This document shows, in pieces, positions 8,018 through 16,575 of a stretch of DNA of 64,000 nt. The position numbers and the translations under genes are program-made. This stretch comes from Kitasatospora sp. NBC_01266 (GTDB lineage: Bacteria; Actinomycetota; Actinomycetes; Streptomycetales; Streptomycetaceae). The DNA lies in the NCBI RefSeq assembly GCF_036242395.1, contig NZ_CP108458.1:6200001-6264000 (forward strand). Direction: 5' to 3'. Position 1 is the first letter of the stretch, and every line of letters begins with the position of its first letter. The notes beneath the pieces are model-generated. The model was not told where the DNA came from. It saw only the letters and a list, made by a program, of their open reading frames with translations, and ran no database searches.

Positions 8018-8458
8018 ATGGCCGAGGTCCACGCCCACACTGAGCGGACCTACCCCGCCACCCCCGAGCAGGTGTACGAGGCGATCGCCGACTACAGCAC
8101 GGTCCGGCCCACGTTGCTGCCCGCGCAGTACAGCGAGTACGAGGTCCGCGCGGGCGGCGTCGGCGCCGGTACCCAGGTGCACTGGCGGCTGCAGGCCACC
8201 GAGAAGCGGGTCCGCGACTGCCTCTTCACCGTCTCCGCGCCGTCCGCCGGGAAGCTGGTGGAGAAGGACGCCAACTCCTCGATGGCGATCACCTGGACGG
8301 TCTCCTCGGCGGGCGCCGGTCAGACCACCGTGGCGATCGACACCACCTGGCAGGGCGCCGGCGGCATCGGCGGCTTCTTCGAGCGCACCTTCGCTCCCAA
8401 GGGCCTGAACCGGATCCACGACGAGGTGCTGAACCGGCTCGCCGACCACCTGAAGTAG
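8018..8458 (+). CDS. SRPBCC-family protein (polyketide cyclase/dehydrase type)
   Basis: The 146-residue protein is a single START/Bet v1-like domain: HTERTYPATPEQVYEAIADYS at the N-terminus, a beta-sheet core (TQVHWRLQATEKRVRDC, TTVAIDTTWQG) and the long C-terminal helix FAPKGLNRIHDEVLNRLADHL. Such domains bind hydrophobic ligands in a helix-grip cavity; no catalytic residue is predictable. The start follows GAAGGAG by 8 bases. It is divergent from the HipA-like gene, sharing a 156-bp intergenic region. Three short direct repeats run across its stop codon. Confidence 0.82.
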   Translation: MAEVHAHTERTYPATPEQVYEAIADYSTVRPTLLPAQYSEYEVRAGGVGAGTQVHWRLQATEKRVRDCLFTVSAPSAGKLVEKDANSSMAITWTVSSAGAGQTTVAIDTTWQGAGGIGGFFERTFAPKGLNRIHDEVLNRLADHLK

Positions 8459-8506
8459 CCACCTGAAGCAGCCGCCTGAAGCAGCCTCGTCGGCCACCTG
8501 GAGCAG
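8446..8506 (+). repeat. 13-bp direct repeats across a stop codon
   Basis: CCACCTGAAGTAG (8446-8458) is followed by two near-identical units, CCACCTGAAGCAG and CCGCCTGAAGCAG, and after a 9-base gap by CCACCTGGAGCAG. The first unit contains the last codons and the TAG stop of the SRPBCC gene; the others lie in the 3' region. Confidence 0.8.
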
Positions 8507-8634
8507 CACCCCCGGCTCAGCTGGGACCAGCGGGCCGGACATCCGTACGACTTACAGCTCGTACGGGTGGACCGCGCCCCCGGGGGAGTGATGCTGCGCG
8601 AACCGGCGTGCCGCGCCACCCTAGGCTCGCGGCC

Positions 8635-9783
8635 GTGAATCTGACGATCCTTCACGTTTCCCAGCCGGTGGACGGCGGGGTGGCCCAGGTGGTCACCGAT
8701 CTGGTCCGGGGTCAGCGCGTGGCCGGCCACCGGGTGCTGGTCGCCTGCCCGCCCGGCGGCCGGCTCGGGCCCCGGGCCGCCGCCGCCGGGGCCGAGCTGC
8801 TGGAGTGGCCGGCCCGCCGTTCGCCCGGGGCGAGCGTGCCGGGCGAGGCCGCCCGGCTGCGCCGGCTGGTGCACACGGCGGCGCCCGACCTGGTCCACCT
8901 GCACAGCGCCAAGGCCGGCCTGGCCGGCCGTCTCGCCCTGCGCGGCCGGCTGCCGACCGTCTTCCAGCCGCACGCCTGGTCCTTCGCCGCCGCCACCGGC
9001 GCGCTCGCCACCGCCAGTACCCGCTGGGAGCGGTACGCCACCCGCTGGGCGGCGGCCGTGCTCTGCGTCAGCGAGCAGGAGCGGCTGGACGGCGAGGCGG
9101 CCGGGATCAGCGCCCCGTTCACCGTGGTCCCCAACGGGGTCGACCTGGAGCACCACACACCCGCCGAGCGCCGGGCCGCGCGGCTCTCGCTGGGGCTGGA
9201 CCTGTCCGAGCCGCTGGCGGTCTGCGTCGGGCGACTGTGCCGGCAGAAGGGCCAGGACCTGCTGCTCGCCAGCTGGCCGGCAGTGCTGCGCCGGGTGCCG
9301 GGCGCGCGGCTGGCGCTGGTCGGCGGCGGGCCGGACGCGCAGGCGCTGGCCGCGCAGGCCCGAGCACTGCCGGAGCCGTACCGGGTGCGGCTGGCGGGCG
9401 AGGTGGCGGATCCGCGCCCGTGGCTGGCGGCAGCCGACCTGGTGGTGCTGCCCTCGCGCTGGGAGGGGATGGCGCTGGCGCCGCTGGAGGCGATGGCGAT
9501 GGCCCGCCCGGTCATCCTGACCGACGTCCCAGGGGCCCGCGAGCAGCTGCCGCCGGAGCAGCGGGAGGTCTCGCTGCTGCCGGCCGAGGACCCGGCGGCG
9601 CTGACGAACGCGTTGGCCGAAGCGCTGGCGGATCCGCTGGAGTGCGCCCGGCGCGGGATGGCGGCGCGCGCTTGGGTGGCGGGCCGGCATGACGTGCGCA
9701 CCATGATCACCCGGGTGTCGGAGCTGTATCAGAAGTCGATCACCGAGGGCCAGCCGACTCCCCGTGTCTCCGCGCGGATCTGA
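8635..9783 (+). CDS. GT4-family glycosyltransferase
   Basis: The 382-residue GT-B enzyme has the N-terminal ILHVSQPVDGGVAQVV fold, the linker VVPNGVD (about 165), a donor-site strand LAVCVGRLCRQKGQDLL and the diagnostic donor-binding box LPSRWEGMALAPLEAMAMARPV. These match glycosyltransferase family 4, which transfers a sugar from an NDP or lipid donor with retention. GTG at 8635 is taken as start because TAGGCT lies 7 bases before it (leaderless pattern) and the VNLTILHVS N-terminus aligns with the family. It precedes the exopolysaccharide operon by 311 bp and may contribute to it, but it has its own promoter. Confidence 0.85.
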   Translation: MNLTILHVSQPVDGGVAQVVTDLVRGQRVAGHRVLVACPPGGRLGPRAAAAGAELLEWPARRSPGASVPGEAARLRRLVHTAAPDLVHLHSAKAGLAGRLALRGRLPTVFQPHAWSFAAATGALATASTRWERYATRWAAAVLCVSEQERLDGEAAGISAPFTVVPNGVDLEHHTPAERRAARLSLGLDLSEPLAVCVGRLCRQKGQDLLLASWPAVLRRVPGARLALVGGGPDAQALAAQARALPEPYRVRLAGEVADPRPWLAAADLVVLPSRWEGMALAPLEAMAMARPVILTDVPGAREQLPPEQREVSLLPAEDPAALTNALAEALADPLECARRGMAARAWVAGRHDVRTMITRVSELYQKSITEGQPTPRVSARI

Positions 9784-10094
9784 TCGTTTCTCAGGCAGTG
9801 ACGTGCAGGTTGTTCGGTAGGGGCGACGTGGTCGATCACTCGTTCGGGCCGTGCCCAGCGGCCAAGTCGGAAATTCCGATTAATGGGCGGGTGGAATGAA
9901 CCGGCGAGTCAACTCCCCATCAACTTCCGGGAATTTAGCCGTCGCTCGGTAATGTCTGATTTTGCCCACTTCGTTCCAAAAGTACGAGAACTTCCATCGA
10001 GTTCCTGTGCGAGTTGTGCGAATTCGGGCGACTGAGGACGAACGGTACCGCGAAATCCGCCACCAAGGGCACACTGCAGGGGAGTTCGTGCGCG
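9784..10094 (+). promoter_or_regulatory. Upstream region of the exopolysaccharide operon
   Basis: This 311-bp gap is clearly less GC-rich than its flanks, especially 9865-10050, and holds no plausible gene. A perfect 13-bp palindrome, TCGGAAATTCCGA, lies at 9867-9879, and TTCCGGGAA follows near 9924. The far end carries GGGGAG upstream of the ATG at 10095. It is the likely promoter and control region of the operon; no clear -35/-10 pair could be fixed by eye. Confidence 0.5.
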
Positions 10095-11603
10095 ATGACC
10101 ATTGACCACGAGAGTGTGCCGCGGCCTGGGCGACCCGCGGTCGGCGGTCGGCGGCTCGCGACCGAACTGCTCGACCGGCCCGCCCGGCGACCGCCGCAGG
10201 CTCGCAGTGCCGGTCAGCTCGGCCGGCACCGGCGGGGCCTGCGCTCGGCCGGGCTGCTCCCCGTGGCGCTGGGCGTGGTCGACCTGCTGGCCCTGTGCGC
10301 GAGTTCGATCGGCTGCGCCTCCGCGCGGGCCCACCCGCTGGGCGCCGCCGCCGCGCTGCTGCCGATCCTGCTGCCGCTGTACCTGGCCGGCGGGCTCTAC
10401 CGCACCCGGATGAGCCCCTCCGCACTCGACGAGCTGCCCGCGCTGATCGGCCGGGCCGCCGTGGCGCTCGCCTTCGCGATCACCCTCTGCGACTGCCTGG
10501 GCGCCGGCTGGCCGTCCGGCGGCCCGGCCTGCTGGGCCCGGCTGCTGGCCCTGCTCACCGCCCTGGTGACGCTGGCCGCACTTGGCCGGGCGGTGGTCTA
10601 CGGACTGCTGCGCCGACTGCGCCGCCGCCGCCCGGTGCCGGTCCTGGTGCTCGGCGCCGGACCGCTCGGTCAGCGGATCGCGAGCACCCTGCGCGAGCAC
10701 CCCGAGTACGGGATGCGCCCGGTCGGCTACCTGGACCAGGACCCGGTGCTGCTGCCCGGCGACTCCCCGCTGCCCGTCCTCGGCGGCCCCGAGGCGCTGG
10801 AGCGCGAGCTGCGCCGGCACGGGGTGGTGCGGCTGATCGCCACCGCCGGCGCCGCCGACGAGCAGGAGACGGCCGGCGCGATGCGCGAGGCGGTCCGGCT
10901 CGGCTGCCAGGTCTGGCTGGTCCCCGGCCTGCGCGAGCACGGCGGATTCGGTGCGGCGGGCCGGCCGGCCGACCACCTCTGGGGCTACCCCTGCCTGCGG
11001 CTGTCCCGGACACCGCCGCGCCGCCCCGGCTGGCTGCTCAAGCGGGCGGTGGACATCGCCGCCGCCGCCCTCGGACTGCTCGCCATCTCCCCGCTGCTGG
11101 CCCTGTGCGCGCTCGCGGTGCGCCTGGACACCGGCCCCGGCGTGCTCTTCCGCCAGCAGCGCACCGGGCTGGACGGCCGGGTCTTCACCCTGCTCAAGTT
11201 CCGCACCCTGCGCCCGAGCAACGAGCACGAGTCGGCCACCCACTGGAACATCGCCCAGGACCACCGGATGAGCCCGGTCGGCCGGCTGCTGCGCCGCAGC
11301 TCGCTGGACGAGCTGCCGCAGCTGTGGAACGTGCTGCGCGGCGACATGACCCTGGTCGGCCCGCGCCCCGAACGCCCTTACTTCGTCATGCGGTTCAGCC
11401 AGGCCTACCCGGAGTACGCCGACCGGCACCGGGTCCCGGTCGGGCTGACCGGCCTGGCCCAGGTGAACGGGCTGCGCGGGGACACCTCGATCGAGGACCG
11501 GGCCCGCTTCGACAACCACTACATCGAGAGCTGGAGCCTCTGGCAGGACGTCAAGATCCTGCTGCGCACCGCCGCGCTGATGCTCCGTCCGGACGGGAGC
11601 TGA
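10095..11603 (+). CDS. Polyprenyl-phosphate glycosylphosphotransferase (priming enzyme)
   Basis: The 502-residue membrane enzyme probably starts repeat-unit assembly by moving a sugar-1-phosphate from a nucleotide sugar to undecaprenyl phosphate. It has an N-terminal block of four membrane helices (about 50-175), a Rossmann-like middle domain (VPVLVLGAGPLGQRIAS), and the C-terminal bacterial sugar transferase domain from about residue 315: KRAVDIAAAALGLL helix, FRQQRTGLDGRVFTLLKFRT, RRSSLDELPQLWNVLRGDM with the catalytic Asp-Glu pair, and VGPRPERPYF. Domain order matches WbaP/CpsE-like enzymes. It is the first gene of the operon, followed 6 bases later by the polymerase. Confidence 0.9.
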   Translation: MTIDHESVPRPGRPAVGGRRLATELLDRPARRPPQARSAGQLGRHRRGLRSAGLLPVALGVVDLLALCASSIGCASARAHPLGAAAALLPILLPLYLAGGLYRTRMSPSALDELPALIGRAAVALAFAITLCDCLGAGWPSGGPACWARLLALLTALVTLAALGRAVVYGLLRRLRRRRPVPVLVLGAGPLGQRIASTLREHPEYGMRPVGYLDQDPVLLPGDSPLPVLGGPEALERELRRHGVVRLIATAGAADEQETAGAMREAVRLGCQVWLVPGLREHGGFGAAGRPADHLWGYPCLRLSRTPPRRPGWLLKRAVDIAAAALGLLAISPLLALCALAVRLDTGPGVLFRQQRTGLDGRVFTLLKFRTLRPSNEHESATHWNIAQDHRMSPVGRLLRRSSLDELPQLWNVLRGDMTLVGPRPERPYFVMRFSQAYPEYADRHRVPVGLTGLAQVNGLRGDTSIEDRARFDNHYIESWSLWQDVKILLRTAALMLRPDGS

Positions 11604-11609
11604 CCCACC

Positions 11610-12947
11610 GTGGCCCTGACCCTGCCGAGCGGACCCGCGTTACGCCTGGATCGGCCCTGGCCCGAGCTGCTGCGCGCCCTGGTCACCGCGCCGCTGCGCC
11701 GCCCTAGCCTGCTGGCCGCCGCGACCGTCCTGCTGGTCTGCGTGCCGACCGGCGAGGAGAACGTGACGGCGGCCGTCCACATCACCCCCGCCGACCTCGC
11801 CTCGCTGGCCCTGGTCGCGCTGCTCGCCCTCGACCTGCTGCGCGGCCGCGAGCTGGGCCTGAGCAGGCCGGCCTGCCTGGTCTTCGCCGGGGTGGTCTGC
11901 GCCGCTGCCGCCGCCACCGTGACCTCGATCGACCCGTCCGCCAGCCTGACCGGCTTCGTCCGGCTGGTGCAGATCTTCGTCCTGGTGCCGGCCGCCGTGC
12001 TGGCCGCGCTGCGCGACCGCACCGATCTGCACCTGGTGCTCGGCGCCTTCGTGCTGGCCGCGCTGATCGAGGGCGGGGTCGGGGCGGAGCAGTACCTCAC
12101 CAAGACCGGCGCCTCCTACACCGGGGAGCCGATCCGGGCGGTCGGCACCTTCGGCGCGCTCGACATCATGGCGATGTCCGGGGTGGTCAGCTTCGGCCTG
12201 CTGGCGGCCCTGGCCCTCGGACTGACGATGCGTCAGGGCAGCTTGGCACGGCGCTGTCTGCTCGCCTCGACGGCCTTCCTGGTGTTCCCGCTCGCGGTCT
12301 CGTTCAGCCGGGGCAGCTGGATCGCCACGGCGGTCGCGGTCACCGTGCTGCTGCTCAAGGCCGATGCCCGGCTCGCGCTGCGCTGGGCGGTGCTGGGCCT
12401 GGCGGCGGCGATCGTGGCGGTCGGCGGGCTCGGCGTGGGCGGCGGCGGGGTGACCGAGCGGCTGGACAGCATCGGCACGGTCTCCGGCGGCAACGAGGAC
12501 CACTCGGTCAGCGACCGCTACGACCTGTGGGCCACCGCCCGCTCGATCTGGGCCGACCACCCGGTCACCGGCGCCGGCCCGAAGAGCTTCCCGCAGCTGC
12601 GCGACTCGCACGCCCCGCTGCGGCTCTCCTCCGGCAGCGACGCGGCCGACTCCACCATCGGCTTCGAGCGCGAACCGCTGCTCTCGCCGCACAACATGTA
12701 CTTCCTGGTGCTCTGCGAGCAGGGCCTGGTCGGCATCATCGCCTACGGCGGGCTCTTCCTCGCCCTGCTGCTCGGCTGCCTGCGCCGCCGGGGCGGCGCC
12801 GGCCCGGCGGCGCTCGGCCTGCTCTGCTGGGTGCTGGTCGACTTCCTCTATGCCGACATCGGCGGCACCACCACCGTGCTGACCTCGGTGATCCTGGGCG
12901 TGGCGGCCTGGTGGGCGCTGCCGGCCGAGCGAGAGCAGCAGGTATGA
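11610..12947 (+). CDS. O-antigen ligase/polymerase-like membrane protein (Wzy_C)
   Basis: The 445-residue protein has about ten to twelve hydrophobic segments and the large periplasm-facing loop typical of the O-antigen ligase/polymerase superfamily. Within that loop, DRYDLWATARSIWADHPVTGAGPKSFP and the following SPHNMYFLVLCEQGLVG match the conserved Wzy_C core, including its His-Asn pair. The start is a GTG 6 bases after the priming enzyme stop. In this setting the most likely job is polymerising lipid-linked repeat units outside the membrane; ligation onto an acceptor is the alternative. Its ATG/TGA overlap with the next gene indicates translational coupling. Confidence 0.85.
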   Translation: MALTLPSGPALRLDRPWPELLRALVTAPLRRPSLLAAATVLLVCVPTGEENVTAAVHITPADLASLALVALLALDLLRGRELGLSRPACLVFAGVVCAAAAATVTSIDPSASLTGFVRLVQIFVLVPAAVLAALRDRTDLHLVLGAFVLAALIEGGVGAEQYLTKTGASYTGEPIRAVGTFGALDIMAMSGVVSFGLLAALALGLTMRQGSLARRCLLASTAFLVFPLAVSFSRGSWIATAVAVTVLLLKADARLALRWAVLGLAAAIVAVGGLGVGGGGVTERLDSIGTVSGGNEDHSVSDRYDLWATARSIWADHPVTGAGPKSFPQLRDSHAPLRLSSGSDAADSTIGFEREPLLSPHNMYFLVLCEQGLVGIIAYGGLFLALLLGCLRRRGGAGPAALGLLCWVLVDFLYADIGGTTTVLTSVILGVAAWWALPAEREQQV

Positions 12948-14671
12948 CACTCAGTCAGGAAGTGCGCCCCGCGCCGCCGGTGGCACCGGCGCCGGTGGAG
13001 CGCGGCCCGTCCTTCGTCGCCAAGGCCTTCGGCATCACCGCGCTGCTCAGCGCGGCCGGCTCGGCGCTCGGACTGCTGCGCGATCTGCTGCTGGCCCGCT
13101 ACTTCGGGGCGGACGAGGGCACGGACGCCTTCCTGGTCTCCTGGACCGTGCCCGAGACGGCCGCGCCGCTGCTGATCGAGGACGCGATGGCGTTCCTGAT
13201 GGTCCCGGCCTTCAGTCTGGCCCTGGTGCTGCGCGAGGAGCGGCCCGACGGGCCGGACCCGGTAAGGCAGTTGACCGTCGACACGCTGCCCTGGCTGCTC
13301 GCCGGGCTGTGCGCGCTCTCCGGGGCCACCATGCTCTGGGCGCCCGAGGTGGTGCACACGCTGGCCCCCGGCCTGGCCGACCCGGCGCTCGCGATCACCT
13401 GCACCCGGATCACCGCCGTGACCATCCTGCCGTTCGGCGTGGCCGGCTACCTGGGCGCCGCACTGCGCGCGCACCACCGGTTCACCGCCCCGGCGGCCAT
13501 CTACGTGGCCTACAACCTGGGCATCCTCGCCGTGCTGACCACCTGCCACCTGCTGCTCGGCGTGCGGGCGGCGGCGCTCGGGGTGGCCTTCGGCAGCCTG
13601 CTGCTGGCCGGGGTGCTGGTCGGTCCGTTCGTCCGCGCCCTGCGCCGCGGCCCCGGCGGCCGGGGGCGGGCCGCCGCCGGCGGACGCGGACTGCTGCTCA
13701 ACCCGCTCGCGCTGCTGCCGGTGGCCGCCTTCACGCTGACCCGGCAGTCCCAGGTCTTCATCGAGCGCTACCTCGGCTCGACCCTGCCGGCCGGGACCAT
13801 CTCGCACCTCAACTACGCGGCCAAGGTCTCCCAGTTGGCGATGACCACCGCGATCCTGATCTGCACGGTCACCTTCCCGCTGGTCGCCCGGGCGCTGGCG
13901 GCCGGCGACCTGCCGGCCGCCCGGGACCGGGTGGAGAAGGACCTCGGCCAGGCGGCGGCGGTGGTGCTGGCCGGCACCGCCTTCCTGATCGCCTGCGCGC
14001 CCGCCGTGGTCTCGCTGCTCTTCCAGCGCGGCGCCTTCGGCGCGGCCGACGCCGCCGCCACCGCACAGGTGATCCAGGTCTACAGCTTCGGGCTGCTCGC
14101 CCAGGCGCTGATCGGGGTCATGGTGCGGCCGTTCTTCTCGATGCGGCCGGCCGTCCGCCGGGCCGACGACCGGCGCACGGCCACGGCCGCGGGGCGGTGG
14201 CTGCTCGACTGGTACCCGGTCGCCGCGATGACGGTCGGGCTGCTGGTCACCACCCTGGTCGGGCTGCTGACGATCCATCACTTCGGCGAACTGGGGCTGG
14301 CGGCCGGCAACGCGGCGGGCATCACCACCACCGCCGTGCTGCTGCTGCGCGGACTCGCGCTGCGCGGCATCGCGCTGCGGATGCCGCAAGTGCTTGGCGG
14401 CCAGGCCAGGTTGCTGCTGGCCGCGGCGGGCGCGGCGCTGACCGGCGGCTGCGTGGCCCGCGCGGTGCACCCGGCGGCGCTGTCGCTGATCGCGGGGGGC
14501 GCGAGCGTGCTCGCGGTCTACCTGGCGCTCGGCACGCTGCTCGGCGCCCGTGAGCTGAGCGGCCCGGTCCGCCGGTCGGCGGCCGCACTCCGGGGGACGA
14601 GCACGCCGATCAGCGGTTCGGCGGTGGGGGATGACCCGTTGGAGGAAGGAACCTTGCCCGATGGTCGTTGA
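12944..14671 (+). CDS. MurJ/MviN-like lipid flippase
   Basis: The 575-residue protein has 13-14 membrane segments of the MOP (MATE-like) flippase superfamily. Typical MviN-like features include the opening AGSALGLLRDLLLARYFGADEGTDAFLVSW, the repeated two-lobe pattern, and QVFIERYLGSTLPAGTISHLNYAAKVSQL in the second half. Its position between polymerase and deacetylase suggests a Wzx-like role, carrying the lipid-linked exopolysaccharide unit across the membrane, rather than being the essential lipid II flippase. The ATG overlaps the preceding TGA by 4 bases. The last 45 residues are hydrophilic and probably disordered. Confidence 0.85.
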   Translation: MTLSQEVRPAPPVAPAPVERGPSFVAKAFGITALLSAAGSALGLLRDLLLARYFGADEGTDAFLVSWTVPETAAPLLIEDAMAFLMVPAFSLALVLREERPDGPDPVRQLTVDTLPWLLAGLCALSGATMLWAPEVVHTLAPGLADPALAITCTRITAVTILPFGVAGYLGAALRAHHRFTAPAAIYVAYNLGILAVLTTCHLLLGVRAAALGVAFGSLLLAGVLVGPFVRALRRGPGGRGRAAAGGRGLLLNPLALLPVAAFTLTRQSQVFIERYLGSTLPAGTISHLNYAAKVSQLAMTTAILICTVTFPLVARALAAGDLPAARDRVEKDLGQAAAVVLAGTAFLIACAPAVVSLLFQRGAFGAADAAATAQVIQVYSFGLLAQALIGVMVRPFFSMRPAVRRADDRRTATAAGRWLLDWYPVAAMTVGLLVTTLVGLLTIHHFGELGLAAGNAAGITTTAVLLLRGLALRGIALRMPQVLGGQARLLLAAAGAALTGGCVARAVHPAALSLIAGGASVLAVYLALGTLLGARELSGPVRRSAAALRGTSTPISGSAVGDDPLEEGTLPDGR

Positions 14672-15452
14672 ACTCACTCGCCGTCCCCATCCGCCTCGGC
14701 AGGCGACCGCTCCCGGCCGCCGGTCCGGTCGGCCGTGGATCCTGATGTACCACTCGGTGGCCGAGGAGGAGGAGGATCCGTACCTGCTCACGGTCAGCCC
14801 CGACCGGTTCGCCGCCCAGATGCGCTGGCTGGCCGCCCGGGGCTGGCGCGGCGTCAGCATGCGCGAACTGCTGGCCGCGCGGGCCGCCGGCCGGCGGGAC
14901 CGGCTGGTCGGCCTGACCTTCGACGACGGCTACGCCGACTTCGCCCGCCACGTGGTCCCGGTGCTGCGCGGCTACGGGTTCACCGCGACCGCCTACGTGG
15001 TGGCCGACCGCCTGGGTGGCGACAACTTCTGGGACGTCAAGGGCCCGCGCAAGGCGCTGCTCACCGTCGAGCAGGTGCGCGAACTCGCCGACACCGGATG
15101 GGAGATCGGCTCGCACGGGATGAGCCACCTGGCGCTGCCGGGGCTGCCCGCCGAGCTGCTGGCCGCCGAGGTCCGGAACAGCCGGCAGGCGCTGGCCGAG
15201 CTGCTCGGCGGTCCGGTCGACGGCTTCTGCTACCCGTACGGGGCGGTGGACGAGCGCGCCACCCGGGCCGTCCGGGAGGCCGGCTACGACTACGCGGTGG
15301 CGATCGGCCACAGCGCGCTGGCCGGCCGCTTCGCGCTGCCCCGCTGCTACGTCGGCGACCGTGACGGCGCCTGGCGGTTGCGCGCCAAACGCGGCCGGCA
15401 CGGCCTGCGGGACCTGGTCACCGAGCTGCGGCGCCGGGGGACGGCGCGATGA
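14661..15452 (+). CDS. Polysaccharide deacetylase (NodB-like, CE4)
   Basis: The 263-residue protein shows the CE4 fold: PWILMYHSV strand, the metal/catalytic motif LTFDDGYADF (about residues 91-100), and the metal-binding SHGMSHLAL (about 153-161), followed by DGFCYPYGAVDE. The family removes N- or O-acetyl groups from polysaccharides. There is no signal peptide, so it may act on lipid-linked intermediates at the inner face or be exported in another way. The ATG at 14661 is preferred because GGAGGAAGGA lies upstream at about 10 bases; it overlaps the flippase gene by 11 bases. An ATG 10 codons earlier is possible. Confidence 0.87.
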   Translation: MVVELTRRPHPPRQATAPGRRSGRPWILMYHSVAEEEEDPYLLTVSPDRFAAQMRWLAARGWRGVSMRELLAARAAGRRDRLVGLTFDDGYADFARHVVPVLRGYGFTATAYVVADRLGGDNFWDVKGPRKALLTVEQVRELADTGWEIGSHGMSHLALPGLPAELLAAEVRNSRQALAELLGGPVDGFCYPYGAVDERATRAVREAGYDYAVAIGHSALAGRFALPRCYVGDRDGAWRLRAKRGRHGLRDLVTELRRRGTAR

Positions 15453-16573
15453 GGGTGCTGCACGTGATCACCGGCCTGGCCGCGGGCGGCGCCGAACAGC
15501 AGCTGCTGCTGACGATCCGTCACCTGCCGTCGTCCGTCGACTGCGAGGTGGCGACCCTGACCAACCCGGGCAGCGTGGCGGCGGCGCTGCGCGCGGACGG
15601 CGTCACGGTGCACGACCTGGCGATGCGCGGCAACCGGGACCTGGCGGTACTGCCCCGGCTGGTGCGGCTGATCCGGCGCGGGCGCTACGACGTGGTGCAC
15701 ACCCATCTCTACCGGGCCGGCCTCTACGGGCGGTTGGCGGCCCGGCTGGCCGGGGTGCGCGCGGTGCTGGCCACCGAGCACTCGCTGCACGCCGGGACGA
15801 TCGAGGGACGCCCGGTCGGCGCCGGCGTCAAGTCCCTCTACCTGGCGGCCGAACGGCTGGGGGTCACCACGGTGGCGGTCTCCGGCCGGGTGGCCGGGAC
15901 GCTGGCCGCCTGGGGTGTGCCGGGGCAGCGGGTGGCGGTGCTGCCGAACGGCATCGAGGCGGCCGGGTTCGCCGTGCCCTGGGAGCAACGCGTCGAGATC
16001 CGGCGGAAGTTGGGGCTCTCGGCGGAGGCCTTCGTGGTCGGCGCGGTGGGCCGCCTGGTACCCGGGAAGCGGTTCGACGTGCTGGTCTCGGCGCTGACCG
16101 TGCTGCCGGGCGCGGTGCTGCTGCTGGTGGGCGAGGGGCCCGAGCGGGCGGCGCTGACCGAGCTGGCCCGCACCCTCGGGATCGGCTCGCGGGTCCTGCT
16201 GATCGGCGAACGGACCGACGTGCCGGAGCTGTTGAGCGCGATGGACGTGCTGGCCGCACCCTCCGTCGAGGAGACCTTCGGCCTGGCGGTGCTGGAAGGC
16301 CTGGCAGCGGGACTGCCGGTGCTGCACAGCGGCTGCCCGGCGCTGGAGGAGCTGCCCGCCGAAGCCGCCCCCGGCGCCCGCAAGCTGCCCTCCACGGTGG
16401 CCGCCTACCAGGAGGCGCTGCTGGCCCTCGGCCCGGCACCGCTCGCCGTCCCGCTGCCCAGGCCACCCGCCGTGGCGCACTACGACATTGTCCGAACAGC
16501 CGGCCAACTGGGCGAGCTGTACGAGCGGTTGGGACGGGCCGCGGGGCCGGTCCCGGCCGGGATGGAGTCCTGA
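15449..16573 (+). CDS. GT4-family glycosyltransferase of the exopolysaccharide operon
   Basis: The 374-residue GT-B enzyme begins with VLHVITGLAAGGAEQQLLL, a typical acceptor-side glycine-rich loop, contains THLYRAGLYGRLAARLAGV and VLPNGIEAAGF in the linker, and has the donor box APSVEETFGLAVLEGLAAGLPVL with the paired Glu residues. It should extend the lipid-linked repeat unit on the cytoplasmic side. The ATG overlaps the deacetylase stop by 4 bases, so the two are translationally coupled. The sugar specificity cannot be read from sequence. Confidence 0.88.
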   Translation: MRVLHVITGLAAGGAEQQLLLTIRHLPSSVDCEVATLTNPGSVAAALRADGVTVHDLAMRGNRDLAVLPRLVRLIRRGRYDVVHTHLYRAGLYGRLAARLAGVRAVLATEHSLHAGTIEGRPVGAGVKSLYLAAERLGVTTVAVSGRVAGTLAAWGVPGQRVAVLPNGIEAAGFAVPWEQRVEIRRKLGLSAEAFVVGAVGRLVPGKRFDVLVSALTVLPGAVLLLVGEGPERAALTELARTLGIGSRVLLIGERTDVPELLSAMDVLAAPSVEETFGLAVLEGLAAGLPVLHSGCPALEELPAEAAPGARKLPSTVAAYQEALLALGPAPLAVPLPRPPAVAHYDIVRTAGQLGELYERLGRAAGPVPAGMES

Positions 16574-16575
16574 GA

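Noticed and set aside
11640..14860. Antisense reading frames of over 400 codons opposite the polymerase and flippase genes
   Set aside because: Gln/Arg/Gly-rich translations without domains; the plus frames have membrane helices, overlaps and family motifs.
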